A stretch of 64,000 nucleotides of DNA. Origin: CAG-411 sp050875145. GTDB taxonomy: Bacteria > Bacillota > Clostridia > Lachnospirales > Lachnospiraceae. The position numbers were made by a program, and so were the translations under genes. Below are positions 44,107 to 53,037 of the stretch, one piece after another (the first letter of the stretch is position 1; every line of letters begins with the position of its first letter). The notes beneath the pieces were generated by a model. The model was not told where the DNA came from. It made no database searches and worked only from the letters and a program-made list of their open reading frames with translations. The stretch is from assembly GCA_050875145.1 (NCBI GenBank), contig JBNMLH010000015.1, forward strand, positions 32,754 to 96,753. Direction: 5' to 3'.

Positions 44107-44866
44107 TTACCTCACCCCCAGACAGTAATACAGTTAATGTATTTGAAATCTTCTTATACATTTCCTCATTAGATAAATTTCCACGATACAATTGATGATA
44201 AATCTCCCCATCCTTAATAAACAATACCCTACCTGCATGACTTGCCGCCTTCACACTATGCGTTACCATAACAATCGTCTGTCCTTGCTCATGAATATCC
44301 GCAAATGTTTTTAACAAATCATCCGCAGAGCGTGAATCCAATGCTCCTGTCGGTTCATCCGCCAATAAAATGTCTGGATCTGTAATCATGGCTCTTGCTA
44401 CCGCTGTTCTCTGTTTTTGTCCACCAGATACTTCATACGGAAACTTTTTTAACAACTGTGCAATCCCAAGCTTCGATGCTAATACATTTAATTTTCCATG
44501 CATTTCATCATATTTCTTTCCTGCCAACACAAGGGGAAGATAAATGTTATCTTCAATAGAAAGAGTATCTAATAAATTGAAATCCTGAAAAACAAAACCT
44601 AAGTGTTCTCTACGAAATCTTGCTAATTCTTTTTCTGGAATCGATACCAAATTTTTTCCTTTTAATGAAACTTCCCCCGCAGTAGGGCGATCTACAGTTG
44701 CTAAAATATTTAACAGTGTTGTTTTTCCAGAGCCAGACTCTCCCATAATAGCTACATATTCCCCCTCCTCTACAGAAAAGTTGATACTTTTTAATGCTTC
44801 CACCTTATTTCCACCAAATCTAGTGCTATATACTCTCCTTACATTTTTTACATCCAATAATGTCAT
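44099..44866 (-). CDS. BceA-type ABC ATPase
   Basis: A 255-residue ATPase: Walker A GESGSGKTT, signature VSGGQKQRTAVARA, Walker B ILLADEPTGALD. Start MTLLDVKNVRRVYST at 44866 behind AAAGGAAGCGAG; an ATG 21 codons earlier lacks a site and adds a non-homologous tail. It is separated from the upstream kinase by 175 nt that contain two inverted repeats, so its expression is controlled apart from the two-component genes. Confidence 0.94.
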   Translation of the reverse strand: MTLLDVKNVRRVYSTRFGGNKVEALKSINFSVEEGEYVAIMGESGSGKTTLLNILATVDRPTAGEVSLKGKNLVSIPEKELARFRREHLGFVFQDFNLLDTLSIEDNIYLPLVLAGKKYDEMHGKLNVLASKLGIAQLLKKFPYEVSGGQKQRTAVARAMITDPDILLADEPTGALDSRSADDLLKTFADIHEQGQTIVMVTHSVKAASHAGRVLFIKDGEIYHQLYRGNLSNEEMYKKISNTLTVLLSGGEVND

Positions 44867-44934
44867 ATTTACTCGCTTCCTTTCCTTTATTAGTAGCCCC
44901 AATATTGTTTTAACTTTCTTACTTATCATAACAA

Positions 44935-44998
44935 AAAAAGAAATGTAATGCCTTAACTTTGGCTTACATTTCTTTTTCCAATCTTACACTTTTGTAAG
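44935..44998 (-). promoter_or_regulatory. Two inverted repeats between kinase and BceAB-like genes: operator and/or terminator
   Basis: On the minus strand, CTTACA-AAAG-TGTAAG (44983-44998) is followed by AAAAAGAAATGTAA / TTACATTTCTTTTT (44935-44977) with a T-tract. The first has the shape of a BceR-type operator. The second is a good rho-independent terminator for the kinase gene but shares the TGTAA/TTACA core, so it may also bind the regulator. A TATGAT just downstream could be the -10 of the ABC genes. Confidence 0.5.
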
Positions 44999-45041
44999 GT
45001 TTCTTTTATTTTTGACATACTAAAGCTCCAGATAGATTTAA

Positions 45042-46037
45042 TTAAGACTTGTGATGTTTAAAATCCACCTCTACACAGGTTCCTGTTCCAACAGTGGAGT
45101 GTATCCGTATCTCATGCCCCAGTTTTCCCATAATCGTATAAGACAAGTATAATCCAATTCCCGTTGCCTTTTTTTCCATTCTTCCATTATAACCTGTAAA
45201 TCCACGTTCCATTATTCTTGGCAATTCTTCTTCTGCAATCCCAATCCCTGTATCTTCTATTACCAATACCTTTTCCTGCTTTGGTGCCATATAGATTGTT
45301 ATTTCCCCCTGTTTTGTATATTTTAATGCATTGGATATAATCTGCTTTAAAACAAATACTACCCATTTTTCATCTGTAATTACTTTTACTGTTTCTTCCT
45401 CCATAGTTAATCTAATTCCTTTACGGATAAACGTTCGAGAGAAATAACGAACTGCTTGTTTTACCATAGAAAATACGTCATTTTCTGACAACACTAAATC
45501 AGATGTCATAGTATCCAATCGCATATACTGCAAAGAGCTGTCTACATATTGCTCAATTTCAAATAACTTATCCGACAATTCTTTTGTATATTCCACTGTT
45601 GTTTCTTCTAACGGCATCTCCTGTAAAATCAGCTCCATAGCTGTAATCGGCGTCTTTATCTGATGCGCCCAAAGTGTCATATATTCTCTGTTTTCCCTGT
45701 TCTCATTTCTTCTGGCATTACACTCTTGTTGTTGATGCTGAAATAGTATGCTTAACAAACATTGATAATCACGCTCCATGACTCCTTCCGCCTTTGGTAA
45801 CATTTCCAAGGTTTCCGAAACATGATTCTTCATTTTTTCTAATTTTAAATGTTTCCTTCTAAATTGTATGTAATCGCAAATTACATAACAAAAAGAAAAG
45901 AATAGACATAACACTTCGGGATACCACAATACTTCCCATTTTGTATTTGTCAAATAAAAGCATCCCGCAAAGGTAATCCCAAAAAGAAAAAACAATAAAA
46001 ATCCCTTTCTTTTTTCTTTTATATAATCTAACATCAT
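45042..46037 (-). CDS. BceS-type intramembrane-sensing histidine kinase
   Basis: A 331-residue kinase with two helices (about 12-30 and 36-56) joined by only a few residues. It cannot bind a ligand outside the membrane and should sense through its ABC partner, the BceS principle. The phosphorylated His125 is in LWAHQIKTPITAMEL. The ATPase has NALKYTKQGE, EDTGIGIAEEELPRI and GIGLYLSYTI. It overlaps the response regulator by 4 nt. Confidence 0.93.
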   Translation of the reverse strand: MMLDYIKEKRKGFLLFFLFGITFAGCFYLTNTKWEVLWYPEVLCLFFSFCYVICDYIQFRRKHLKLEKMKNHVSETLEMLPKAEGVMERDYQCLLSILFQHQQQECNARRNENRENREYMTLWAHQIKTPITAMELILQEMPLEETTVEYTKELSDKLFEIEQYVDSSLQYMRLDTMTSDLVLSENDVFSMVKQAVRYFSRTFIRKGIRLTMEEETVKVITDEKWVVFVLKQIISNALKYTKQGEITIYMAPKQEKVLVIEDTGIGIAEEELPRIMERGFTGYNGRMEKKATGIGLYLSYTIMGKLGHEIRIHSTVGTGTCVEVDFKHHKS

Positions 46038-46708
46038 ACGAAATACCCTATGCCCTTTTTCGTCATTATAAATTCCTCCACACCAATACTCTTTAACTTC
46101 TTTCGTATCCTTGTTACGTTCACTGTCAGCGTATTGTCATCAATAAAACTGTCATCCTCCCAAAGTTGCTGCATAATCTGTTCTCTTGTCACCATTTCTC
46201 CAGCACTCTCCATAAGTACCTGTAATATCTTAAATTCATTTTTTGTCAGTTCCACTTGCTGTTCTCCATAAAATACAATGGCATTTAACAAATTTAAACG
46301 GACATTCTTGTGTTCTAACATATTTATCTGCCCTTTAAAGCTATATGCTCGACGAAGTAACGCATTAATTTTTGCCATTAACACAGGAAAAGAAAACGGC
46401 TTTTCAATAAATTCATCTCCTCCCATATCCATCGCCATGACAATATTCATTTCATCGTTTTTGGAAGATACAAACATAATGGGTACTTTAGAAAATTTTC
46501 TTATTTCGCTACACCAGTAAAATCCATTGTAATAGGGTAGTTTCACATCCATCAAAATCAAATCTGGTTTCTGCTCATTAACATCATTTAATATATTTTT
46601 GAAATCAGACACACAAAATACTTTGTATTCCCATTTTTCTAAATATTCCTTCTCCATTTTGGCAATTATTTCATCGTCTTCTACAATTAAAATTCGGTAC
46701 TTTGCCAT
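46034..46708 (-). CDS. BceR-type OmpR-family response regulator
   Basis: A 224-residue regulator with a receiver domain (acidic triplet E10-D11-D12, phospho-Asp54 in LILMDVKLP, and Lys in FIEKPFSF) and a C-terminal winged helix (LTKNEFKILQVL; TVNVTRIRKKL). It is the first gene of the module. A promoter with TATAAT (46729-46734) and a TTCATG-TAAG-CATGAA palindrome (46747-46762) stand before it. Confidence 0.94.
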   Translation of the reverse strand: MAKYRILIVEDDEIIAKMEKEYLEKWEYKVFCVSDFKNILNDVNEQKPDLILMDVKLPYYNGFYWCSEIRKFSKVPIMFVSSKNDEMNIVMAMDMGGDEFIEKPFSFPVLMAKINALLRRAYSFKGQINMLEHKNVRLNLLNAIVFYGEQQVELTKNEFKILQVLMESAGEMVTREQIMQQLWEDDSFIDDNTLTVNVTRIRKKLKSIGVEEFIMTKKGIGYFV

Positions 46709-46728
46709 TTCATTCTCCTTCTACATTT

Positions 46729-46762
46729 ATTATAATAGGATGTTGGTTCATGTAAGCATGAA
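46729..46762 (-). promoter_or_regulatory. Promoter and palindrome before the BceR-like gene
   Basis: On the minus strand, TTCATG-CTTA-CATGAA (46747-46762) lies 12 nt before TATAAT (46729-46734), about 20 nt before the start codon. The palindrome covers the -35 position and may be an operator, perhaps autoregulatory. Confidence 0.5.
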
Positions 46763-46802
46763 ACATATGACCTTTTGCCCCTGGTATCATAATATTTAAA
46801 AA

Positions 46803-46835
46803 GCCACAATCGGGATGCTAACATCCAAATTGTGA
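46803..46835 (-). terminator. Terminator of the AIM24-like gene
   Basis: GTCACAAT-GGATG / CATCC-ATTGTGGC on the minus strand followed by TTTTTAAA, about 100 nt after the stop codon at 46937. Confidence 0.75.
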
Positions 46836-46936
46836 CTCCCAACAGCACAGCCAAAAGATTATTTCAACCCATCTATGTATTCTGTCACTATATATACGCC
46901 CTGGTTATACTGTTTTATTGAAACCTCAATATACTT

Positions 46937-47614
46937 TTAACTTGACTTAACCATATATTTTGCAATTCTTCCAGCAAACTCACTCATATTCTGTGTCTGC
47001 AATATCACTCTTCCCGCTCCTGTAAGTTTTGTAAGGAACAGTCCCTCTCCACCAAGAAAAATATTCTTTAATCCTTTTATTCTTTCAATCTCATAATTCA
47101 TGCCTTTTGAAAATGCAACTACATTACCAGTGTCGATTTTAATAACTTCTCCTGGTTGTAAGTCTTTTACTACCACATCTCCATCTACTTCCAAAAATGC
47201 CATTCCAGATCCTACTAACTCCTGCAAAATGAAACCTTCTCCGCCAAACAATCCAGCTCCAAACTTCTTGTTAAAAATAGTATTTAACGTAACGCTTGGC
47301 TGTGCACATAAAAATGCATTTTTTTGGCATATCATTGGTCCATTTGTCATATCAATTGGCATAATCTTACCAGGTACCGTAGATGCAAAAGCTATTATCG
47401 CATTATCCACTGTAGCAGAATAAGTTGCCATAAACATAGATTCTCCTGCAAATTTTCTTGTAAATCCCTTTAATACACCACCATTTGTATTTGTGTCCAT
47501 CTTAATTCCTTCAGACATCCATACCATTCCTCCTGATTGCGTATACATTGATTCACCCGATTGCATACGAACCTCCACAGCAGGCATTACATCTCCAATT
47601 AATTGATACTCCAT
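46937..47614 (-). CDS. AIM24 / TIGR00266 family protein
   Basis: A 225-residue beta-rich protein. QSGESMYTQSGGMVWM near the N-terminus, FAGESMFMATYSA and a repeated GG(E)G(L/F)F(L)..L.G.G motif (GLFGGEGFILQELVGSGMAF; LGGEGLFLTKLTGAGRV) are typical of the AIM24 family. It forms trimers with a triangular beta-barrel fold. The cellular role in bacteria is not known. It lies 63 nt after a small membrane protein gene on the same strand. Confidence 0.92.
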   Translation of the reverse strand: MEYQLIGDVMPAVEVRMQSGESMYTQSGGMVWMSEGIKMDTNTNGGVLKGFTRKFAGESMFMATYSATVDNAIIAFASTVPGKIMPIDMTNGPMICQKNAFLCAQPSVTLNTIFNKKFGAGLFGGEGFILQELVGSGMAFLEVDGDVVVKDLQPGEVIKIDTGNVVAFSKGMNYEIERIKGLKNIFLGGEGLFLTKLTGAGRVILQTQNMSEFAGRIAKYMVKSS

Positions 47615-47677
47615 CTCTCATCTCTCCCTTTTATTATTTATATTTCTGGTATTTGCAAAACACGTAATATCCTAACT

Positions 47678-47926
47678 TTATTTGTTATGATAGCTTACCG
47701 CCGCAATCACCATTATTATTACAATAAACAAAAAACCTACATCAAAAACTCCCAACAAAACATTCTTGTAAGCCAATGCTAAATAACCTACCACAAGAAT
47801 AAGTGTTACATATAGTAATAACCACAATATCGGCACAAGAATTTTCACCCATACAGGCAATTTTTTCATTGCATCTTTCATGCCGTCAAAAAATAAATCC
47901 CGTACCTGTTCTCTACGCTTTTTCAT
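47678..47926 (-). CDS. Small membrane protein, unknown function
   Basis: An 82-residue protein with a basic N-terminus (KKRREQVRDLFFDGMKDAMKK) and two membrane helices (about 29-48 and 55-76). No family is recognised. The ATG at 47926 (GAGGAA, 7 nt) is chosen; a TTG five codons upstream, inside the preceding gene, has AAGGA at 5 nt and is also possible. It lies 4 nt after the lipid-kinase gene, so the two are coupled. Confidence 0.6.
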   Translation of the reverse strand: MKKRREQVRDLFFDGMKDAMKKLPVWVKILVPILWLLLYVTLILVVGYLALAYKNVLLGVFDVGFLFIVIIMVIAAVSYHNK

Positions 47927-47930
47927 ACTA

Positions 47931-48890
47931 CTATTCCTCAAACTCGTCCTTATTTAGCAAAATCCTTCTTCTTATAGGCTTGTAACGCATACAAATTGCT
48001 TTTGCAATATTTTCTATTTGCATTGATTTTACCGTACCGCCATACTCACCATCCAATGTCCATGAAATCTCGTTTTCTCCTTCAAATTGCACTGCATTTG
48101 TTCGGAAAAAATAAAACCGATCTGAAGAAAAATCTTTTGTCACAAGGGCATTAATCGTCTGCTGCAGTTCAATGGGATTCTCCGGATTTCTAACAAGCAA
48201 TGCTTCAAACATTCCATCCTGTAAATCAATCTCTGATTTTTTCAACAGATTCATTCCACCTACCGATTCGGTGTTGGAAATCATACCATAAATAAATTTA
48301 TCTTCAAATTGTTTTTTCTCTCCCAATTCATCTACATACTGTACTTTTACAGGATAGCTTTCCAAGGTTGTCAGACTTTTCAATCCTTCTAATATATATG
48401 CCAAATGTCCCAATGCATTCTTTGTTTCCTGTGGCGTAGCATATGCCACATTTGTAAATGCCCCAAATGCTGCCACATACGCAAAATAACCCGTAGATGC
48501 CTTTCCTACATCACACCAAAACTTTTTACCCTTTACGATGCCTTTGGCTGCTGTCACTGGATTTTTGGAAATTGAAAGCGTACTGGCAAAATCATTGGTA
48601 CTTCCTGCGGGAATATAACCAAAATAAGGACGTTTCTCCCACGGCAGTTCCATAATTCCCTGAAAACTTTCATTGAGTGTGCCGTCTCCACCAGATGACA
48701 CGATTATTCCATAATCAGTACCAGTAGTTCTAATTGTTTCATAGGCATCCTTTGCACATTGCGTAGGACGAACCGTAATCTCATATCCTGCACCCGCAAA
48801 AATATTTAATATCTCAGATAATTTATTTTTTATCTGTCCCTTTCCAGAACGCGGATTATAAACAAAAAGCAATTTATTCTCTCTATTCAT
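47931..48890 (-). CDS. Diacylglycerol kinase family lipid kinase (YegS/DagK type)
   Basis: A 319-residue enzyme that phosphorylates a lipid alcohol with ATP at the membrane surface. NPRSGKG (12-18) and the catalytic-loop GGDGTLNE motif (about 68-75) are present, then YIPAGSTNDFASTL and the C-terminal SWTLDGEYGG, where the usual general base Asp sits. It may be DgkB-like, returning diacylglycerol to phospholipid synthesis. It lies 62 nt after capA on the same strand. Confidence 0.92.
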   Translation of the reverse strand: MNRENKLLFVYNPRSGKGQIKNKLSEILNIFAGAGYEITVRPTQCAKDAYETIRTTGTDYGIIVSSGGDGTLNESFQGIMELPWEKRPYFGYIPAGSTNDFASTLSISKNPVTAAKGIVKGKKFWCDVGKASTGYFAYVAAFGAFTNVAYATPQETKNALGHLAYILEGLKSLTTLESYPVKVQYVDELGEKKQFEDKFIYGMISNTESVGGMNLLKKSEIDLQDGMFEALLVRNPENPIELQQTINALVTKDFSSDRFYFFRTNAVQFEGENEISWTLDGEYGGTVKSMQIENIAKAICMRYKPIRRRILLNKDEFEE

Positions 48891-48952
48891 TATTTTTCAC
48901 CAAAACACAAACAAAACTGTACTTTTGTTTGTATCGTTCCTTTCATAAGATA

Positions 48953-50359
48953 CTATTTCTTGTAAACACGATTAAAGTTTTTTTTCGTCTGTGTAAACAC
49001 GTATTTTTTCTTTTTCTTTGTTGCAGACACAGGAGAGCCAAGTAATGTATTTGTACTTTCCTCCTGTATTTGCTGTACACGCATATAATCCTTATCTCTA
49101 ATGAGACTTTTTCTCTTTTCCTCTGACATCTTCAAAATATCATATACACTAAACACAGTAAAATTCCTCTTTCCCTGTGCATCCGTAAATCGGCACCAGG
49201 TAGGAATTGCCGCAACTTCATCTAAGGTAACAGTACCCTCATCTAACTGTGAAATAGACAACTGCAAAATTACTCCCGCATCTCTAGGCTTTGTTACCTG
49301 TGAAGAAATAAAGTTCCCCATAGAGTACATAACAAAACCAGTTCTGGTAGTTCCATCCTGATCCGTAATCTTTTGATATTCCATCGGCTGTAATACATGC
49401 GGATGACTAGCAATCACTACGTCTGCTCCTGCTTCCAACATCTTTCTATACTGCTGCTGATAGGTGCTATTTGGTGTTTGCTGATATTCTGTTCCATTAT
49501 GCGGAAGTACCACTACAAAATCTGCCTTTTTTCTTGCTCTTTTCAACTCTTTATAAAACTGCTCATTCAACAATTTTACTTCATAGTTTTTGTCATAAGT
49601 CAGTCCATTGACACCATATGTTCCATTAACAAATGCCACTTGAATTCCATTGATTTCTTTTACAAAAATCTTTTTACTAGCTTTTTCAGATTTGTAAGTT
49701 CCAATCTGGTCAAATCCATCCGCCTTCAATATATCAATTGTTCTGCGTAATCCCGCAGACCCCTTATCTACACAATGATTGTTTGCTGTTGTAAGCAAAT
49801 CAAACCCTGCCTCTTTCACTGCCTTCGCAAAAGAATCCGGAGAATTAAAGCGAGGGAAATCACTGATCCCTTTATCTCTTCCAGCAAGTGTAGTCTCAAA
49901 ATTACCAATTACATAGTCTGCCTTTTTAAAATACTTTTTTACATAAGTAAAATTATTAGAAAAATCATAGTCATCCGTACTAGCATCATATGCAGCATTA
50001 TACTGATAACTATGTACCATCAAATCGCCAGTAAATACCAGCGATGCCTCTTTTTTTACTGGCTCTGGTGTAGCTGTAGGTGGTGCCTCTGTCACCTGTA
50101 CTGTTGCCTTTGGCTCCTTCTGCGTTATATCTTCCTTGTTTTCTGCAAGATTACTACTTTTTCCAGCCGTTTCTATCGTTCTATTACTAACCTTGTCATA
50201 AAGTGCATACCCTCCAGCAACCAGTATAAAAACTCCAAGACTAATACACAATGCAATTAGTAATGTACTCTGAAGCCTTCTACCTCTTTGTCTTCCATAT
50301 AAATATTTTTCACGACGCATATCCCGCCACATAATCTTCCATCTGCTTCTTCTCTTCAT
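48953..50359 (-). CDS. CapA family protein, membrane-anchored metallophosphatase fold
   Basis: A 468-residue protein with one signal-anchor helix (about 33-52), a Thr/Pro-rich linker, and the CapA/PGA_cap domain (about 105-400). The domain carries the metal-ligand motifs FTGDLMVH, GNFETTL, TANNHCVDKG, LPHNGTEYQ and ASHPHVLQP. CapA proteins take part in polyglutamate capsule synthesis or attachment, but no capB/capC genes are near, so it is more likely a cell-surface phosphoesterase. A promoter with an operator-like repeat lies at 50410-50438. Confidence 0.9.
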   Translation of the reverse strand: MKRRSRWKIMWRDMRREKYLYGRQRGRRLQSTLLIALCISLGVFILVAGGYALYDKVSNRTIETAGKSSNLAENKEDITQKEPKATVQVTEAPPTATPEPVKKEASLVFTGDLMVHSYQYNAAYDASTDDYDFSNNFTYVKKYFKKADYVIGNFETTLAGRDKGISDFPRFNSPDSFAKAVKEAGFDLLTTANNHCVDKGSAGLRRTIDILKADGFDQIGTYKSEKASKKIFVKEINGIQVAFVNGTYGVNGLTYDKNYEVKLLNEQFYKELKRARKKADFVVVLPHNGTEYQQTPNSTYQQQYRKMLEAGADVVIASHPHVLQPMEYQKITDQDGTTRTGFVMYSMGNFISSQVTKPRDAGVILQLSISQLDEGTVTLDEVAAIPTWCRFTDAQGKRNFTVFSVYDILKMSEEKRKSLIRDKDYMRVQQIQEESTNTLLGSPVSATKKKKKYVFTQTKKNFNRVYKK

Positions 50360-50409
50360 CTTTCTTTTCCTTTACATTATAACATTTTTGTTTTTATTAT
50401 CTCACCCCT

Positions 50410-50438
50410 ATTATACCAAATAGAAGAATTTCTTCCAA
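50410..50438 (-). promoter_or_regulatory. capA promoter with palindrome in its spacer
   Basis: On the minus strand, TTGGAA (50433-50438), 17 nt, TATAAT (50410-50415). GAAGAA-T-TTCTTC (50423-50435) fills the spacer. Confidence 0.6.
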
Positions 50439-50471
50439 CCAAAAATTAAGTGATTAGGTTCTTTTTCCAAA

Positions 50472-50500
50472 TTGCATTCCCTTTTTTATTATGCTAGAAT
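50472..50500 (+). promoter_or_regulatory. Promoter of the G3E GTPase gene, long structured leader
   Basis: TTGCAT (50472-50477), 17 nt, TAGAAT (50495-50500). The leader of about 140 nt contains GTAAAAGA/TCTTTTAC (50528-50555), TACGA-TTC-TCGTA followed by CTTTTT (50578-50596), and ACAACA/TGTTGT (50617-50633) lying between the only good AAAGGA site and the likely start. Confidence 0.5.
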
Positions 50501-50649
50501 TAGGTTAATCGTAACAGAAACCAACATGTAAAAGACTTTCTTTTCTATCTTTTACTACAAAATAATATAAAAAACAATACGATTCTCGTACTTTTTATTA
50601 AAATAAGAAAGGATTGACAACATTTTTTGTTGTACAAATAGAATTGCTT

Positions 50650-51609
50650 ATGGTAAAAATTGACTTAATTACAGGTTTTTTAGGGGCAGGAAAAACCACC
50701 TTTTTGAAAAAATATGCCCAGTATTTAATGGAGCAGGGCGAAAATATTGGCATTCTTGAAAATGATTTTGGTGCCGTCAATGTAGATATGATGCTTTTGC
50801 AGGATCTTATGGGAGACAATTGCGAACTGGAAATGGTAGCTGGTGGTTGTGACTACGACTGCCATAAAAGAAGATTTAAAACAAAACTTATCTCTATGGG
50901 GATGTGTGGCTATGACAGAGTTTTGGTAGAGCCATCCGGTATTTATGATGTAGATGAATTTTTTGATGTATTACATGAGGAACCTTTAGACCGCTGGTAT
51001 CAAATTAACAATGTAATTGCCATTGTAGATTCCAAATTGGAGCAAAATATGACTAAACAGGCGGAATATTTGCTGGCATCCCAAATCGCACAAGCAGGAA
51101 ATATTGTTCTAAGTAAAGTGGATGATTCTACGCAGGAAGAACGAGAGAGTACGATTCACTACCTAAATCATGTATTAGAGCAATTTCAATGCAGCCGCAG
51201 ATTAAAAAATGAAATTTTACAAAAAGACTGGTCACAAATGGCAGCAAATGATTTTGAGCAAATCCGTTCTTGCGGATACACTTTAGATCATACTTCCAAA
51301 CTATGGTTTGATGAAAACGAAGCCTTTACCTCTCTTTATTTTATGAATATTCATATGCCGGAAGATACACTGCGTGAAACTGCAAAAGCACTGTTACAGG
51401 ATGATACCTGTGGTAAAGTCTTTCGTGTAAAAGGATTTATGCAAATGGCAAATGGAAAATGGATCGAATTAAATGCTACAAAAAGTAATATTCGCATCAC
51501 TCCCGTACCGCAAGGACAGGATGTGATAATCGTAATTGGAGAGCAACTGGCTCAGGATGCAATCGAAAGCTATTGGAAAGATTACTTACCACAACCTGAC
51601 TTTAACTGA
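50650..51609 (+). CDS. G3E-family GTPase (CobW/UreG/HypB class)
   Basis: A 319-residue P-loop GTPase. Walker A is GFLGAGKTT (about 8-16), Walker B LVEPSGIYDVDEF, and the guanine-specificity motif reads LSKVD instead of NKxD. After the switch region GGCDYDCHKR takes the place of the CxCC metal motif of CobW, so it has two cysteines three residues apart. Such proteins insert metals or cofactors into enzymes using GTP. The start is uncertain: ATG at 50650 fits homology but lacks a Shine-Dalgarno site, and an in-frame TTG at 50614 is too close to AAAGGA. An unknown protein gene follows 45 nt downstream. Confidence 0.82.
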   Translation: MVKIDLITGFLGAGKTTFLKKYAQYLMEQGENIGILENDFGAVNVDMMLLQDLMGDNCELEMVAGGCDYDCHKRRFKTKLISMGMCGYDRVLVEPSGIYDVDEFFDVLHEEPLDRWYQINNVIAIVDSKLEQNMTKQAEYLLASQIAQAGNIVLSKVDDSTQEERESTIHYLNHVLEQFQCSRRLKNEILQKDWSQMAANDFEQIRSCGYTLDHTSKLWFDENEAFTSLYFMNIHMPEDTLRETAKALLQDDTCGKVFRVKGFMQMANGKWIELNATKSNIRITPVPQGQDVIIVIGEQLAQDAIESYWKDYLPQPDFN

Positions 51610-51654
51610 TATAGCACAGTTGTCTGCATATGACAGAGAAAGGACTTTAAAATT

Positions 51655-52854
51655 ATGAAAGAAACAATTCATGCCTATAAAAAACATTTTTTAGATAGTT
51701 GTATTAACTATCGCATTCCTATGCAGAATAAATCAATTCTATGCTATGCCTTGGCTGATAAATTAATAGAGCAACCAGACAACGAAGAACTTAGAAATTT
51801 ATTGATTGCCGCTGTCAGTGACGATAATTTTCTTATTTCTCACTTTTCAGAACAATCAAATGATAAAAAGTTAAAATCAGCTTACAAGAAACTTCAGAAA
51901 AAAATCAATAAACTGACAAAAAAAATTGATCTGCAAAAATCTCTAAAAGAGCAATGGAAACATATTTCCTCCTACAAAACATTACCCACATACGAAACAT
52001 TTTTAGAGTTTTCCACCGACTATGAGGAAGAAACCGAACATTTATGTTTCCTATTTCGCAAATGTTTTAAAATTTCCGAAAAAGCTTCGCCAGAACTTTA
52101 CTCTAATCTCCATCACTTTGTCTGTATCACCAGAGCTAATGAGGAATTTCGCGACATTGCTCCCTTCTTTTTCTATCAGCTTATGACAAAGTATACAAAA
52201 CAACTGGCAAATTCCAGTGAACCTTTTTCTGTTTATCCAGGTCAATTGTGGGAAATACAATTATATAAGTTTGAAAAAGATTCTGATACAGACTATGAAA
52301 CGTATTATCGCCTTGGCTGGCTCTTCCGAAAGCTTTGCAAATATTATAAAAAACTGGAATATCCAAATCTGGCTCTTTGCCGCTATGCATTTGAGACATC
52401 CTCCAACCTAATTCAATGGTTGCTGCGGGAGGACGAGGAACATGCTAAAAAATACCTTTCTCCTTGCCATTATGCCTTGCATAAACTACCTGTTTTTTAC
52501 TGGGAAATGGATGAACCAAGTGATTTTGATATTTATGAAATGTTTTCTGTAAATACAGATGCTGACGATTATTATTTTAATGAACTATATGAAGAACATG
52601 AACACTTCGACACGATTATTCGTACTTATATTATTAAAGAACATGTAGAATATATTATACAGTTTATGTACGCTATGTACCTTGATGCGGATCGCGTTAA
52701 AAATCTTTTATTGGAAATTTATAATAACTGCATTGCCAAAGAAAAACGCTCGAAAGAAATTCCCAAAGAGAGTATGCTGGTACAAATTTTTGAAATTTTA
52801 ACGGATTGTATGGATATTGCCGTAACTACAAAAGTAGGCGGTGCATTGGGTTAA
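51655..52854 (+). CDS. Unknown helical protein encoded with the G3E GTPase
   Basis: I do not recognise a family. The 399-residue protein is cytosolic-looking, acidic and almost fully helical. A Lys-rich coiled coil lies at about 65-100 (SAYKKLQKKINKLTKKIDLQ), then many aromatic and Cys/His residues through the middle. A strongly acidic Asp/Tyr/Glu/His stretch lies at about 290-320 (SVNTDADDYYFNELYEEHEH), which could bind a metal ion. It follows the GTPase by 45 nt and shares its terminator, so it is probably the GTPase's client, adaptor or assembly partner. Confidence 0.6.
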   Translation: MKETIHAYKKHFLDSCINYRIPMQNKSILCYALADKLIEQPDNEELRNLLIAAVSDDNFLISHFSEQSNDKKLKSAYKKLQKKINKLTKKIDLQKSLKEQWKHISSYKTLPTYETFLEFSTDYEEETEHLCFLFRKCFKISEKASPELYSNLHHFVCITRANEEFRDIAPFFFYQLMTKYTKQLANSSEPFSVYPGQLWEIQLYKFEKDSDTDYETYYRLGWLFRKLCKYYKKLEYPNLALCRYAFETSSNLIQWLLREDEEHAKKYLSPCHYALHKLPVFYWEMDEPSDFDIYEMFSVNTDADDYYFNELYEEHEHFDTIIRTYIIKEHVEYIIQFMYAMYLDADRVKNLLLEIYNNCIAKEKRSKEIPKESMLVQIFEILTDCMDIAVTTKVGGALG

Positions 52855-52884
52855 GGGTAGAGTTTCATTATTGAAACTCTACCC
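52855..52884. terminator. Terminator after the GTPase operon
   Basis: GGGTAGAGTTTCA-TTAT-TGAAACTCTACCC, perfect 13-bp stem starting at the stop codon, usable in both directions. Confidence 0.85.
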
Positions 52885-53037
52885 TTATTAGCTTCTGTAA
52901 AATCATCTTTTTTCTTATTTTAAGAAGATAAAAATTCATGTAATCCTGTAATAAACTATAGTTTTCCCAAATACTTTTGCTTTACTATTTTGTAAATTTC
53001 CATCAACCATCTTTCAATCTATATACCTTATCAGTTT

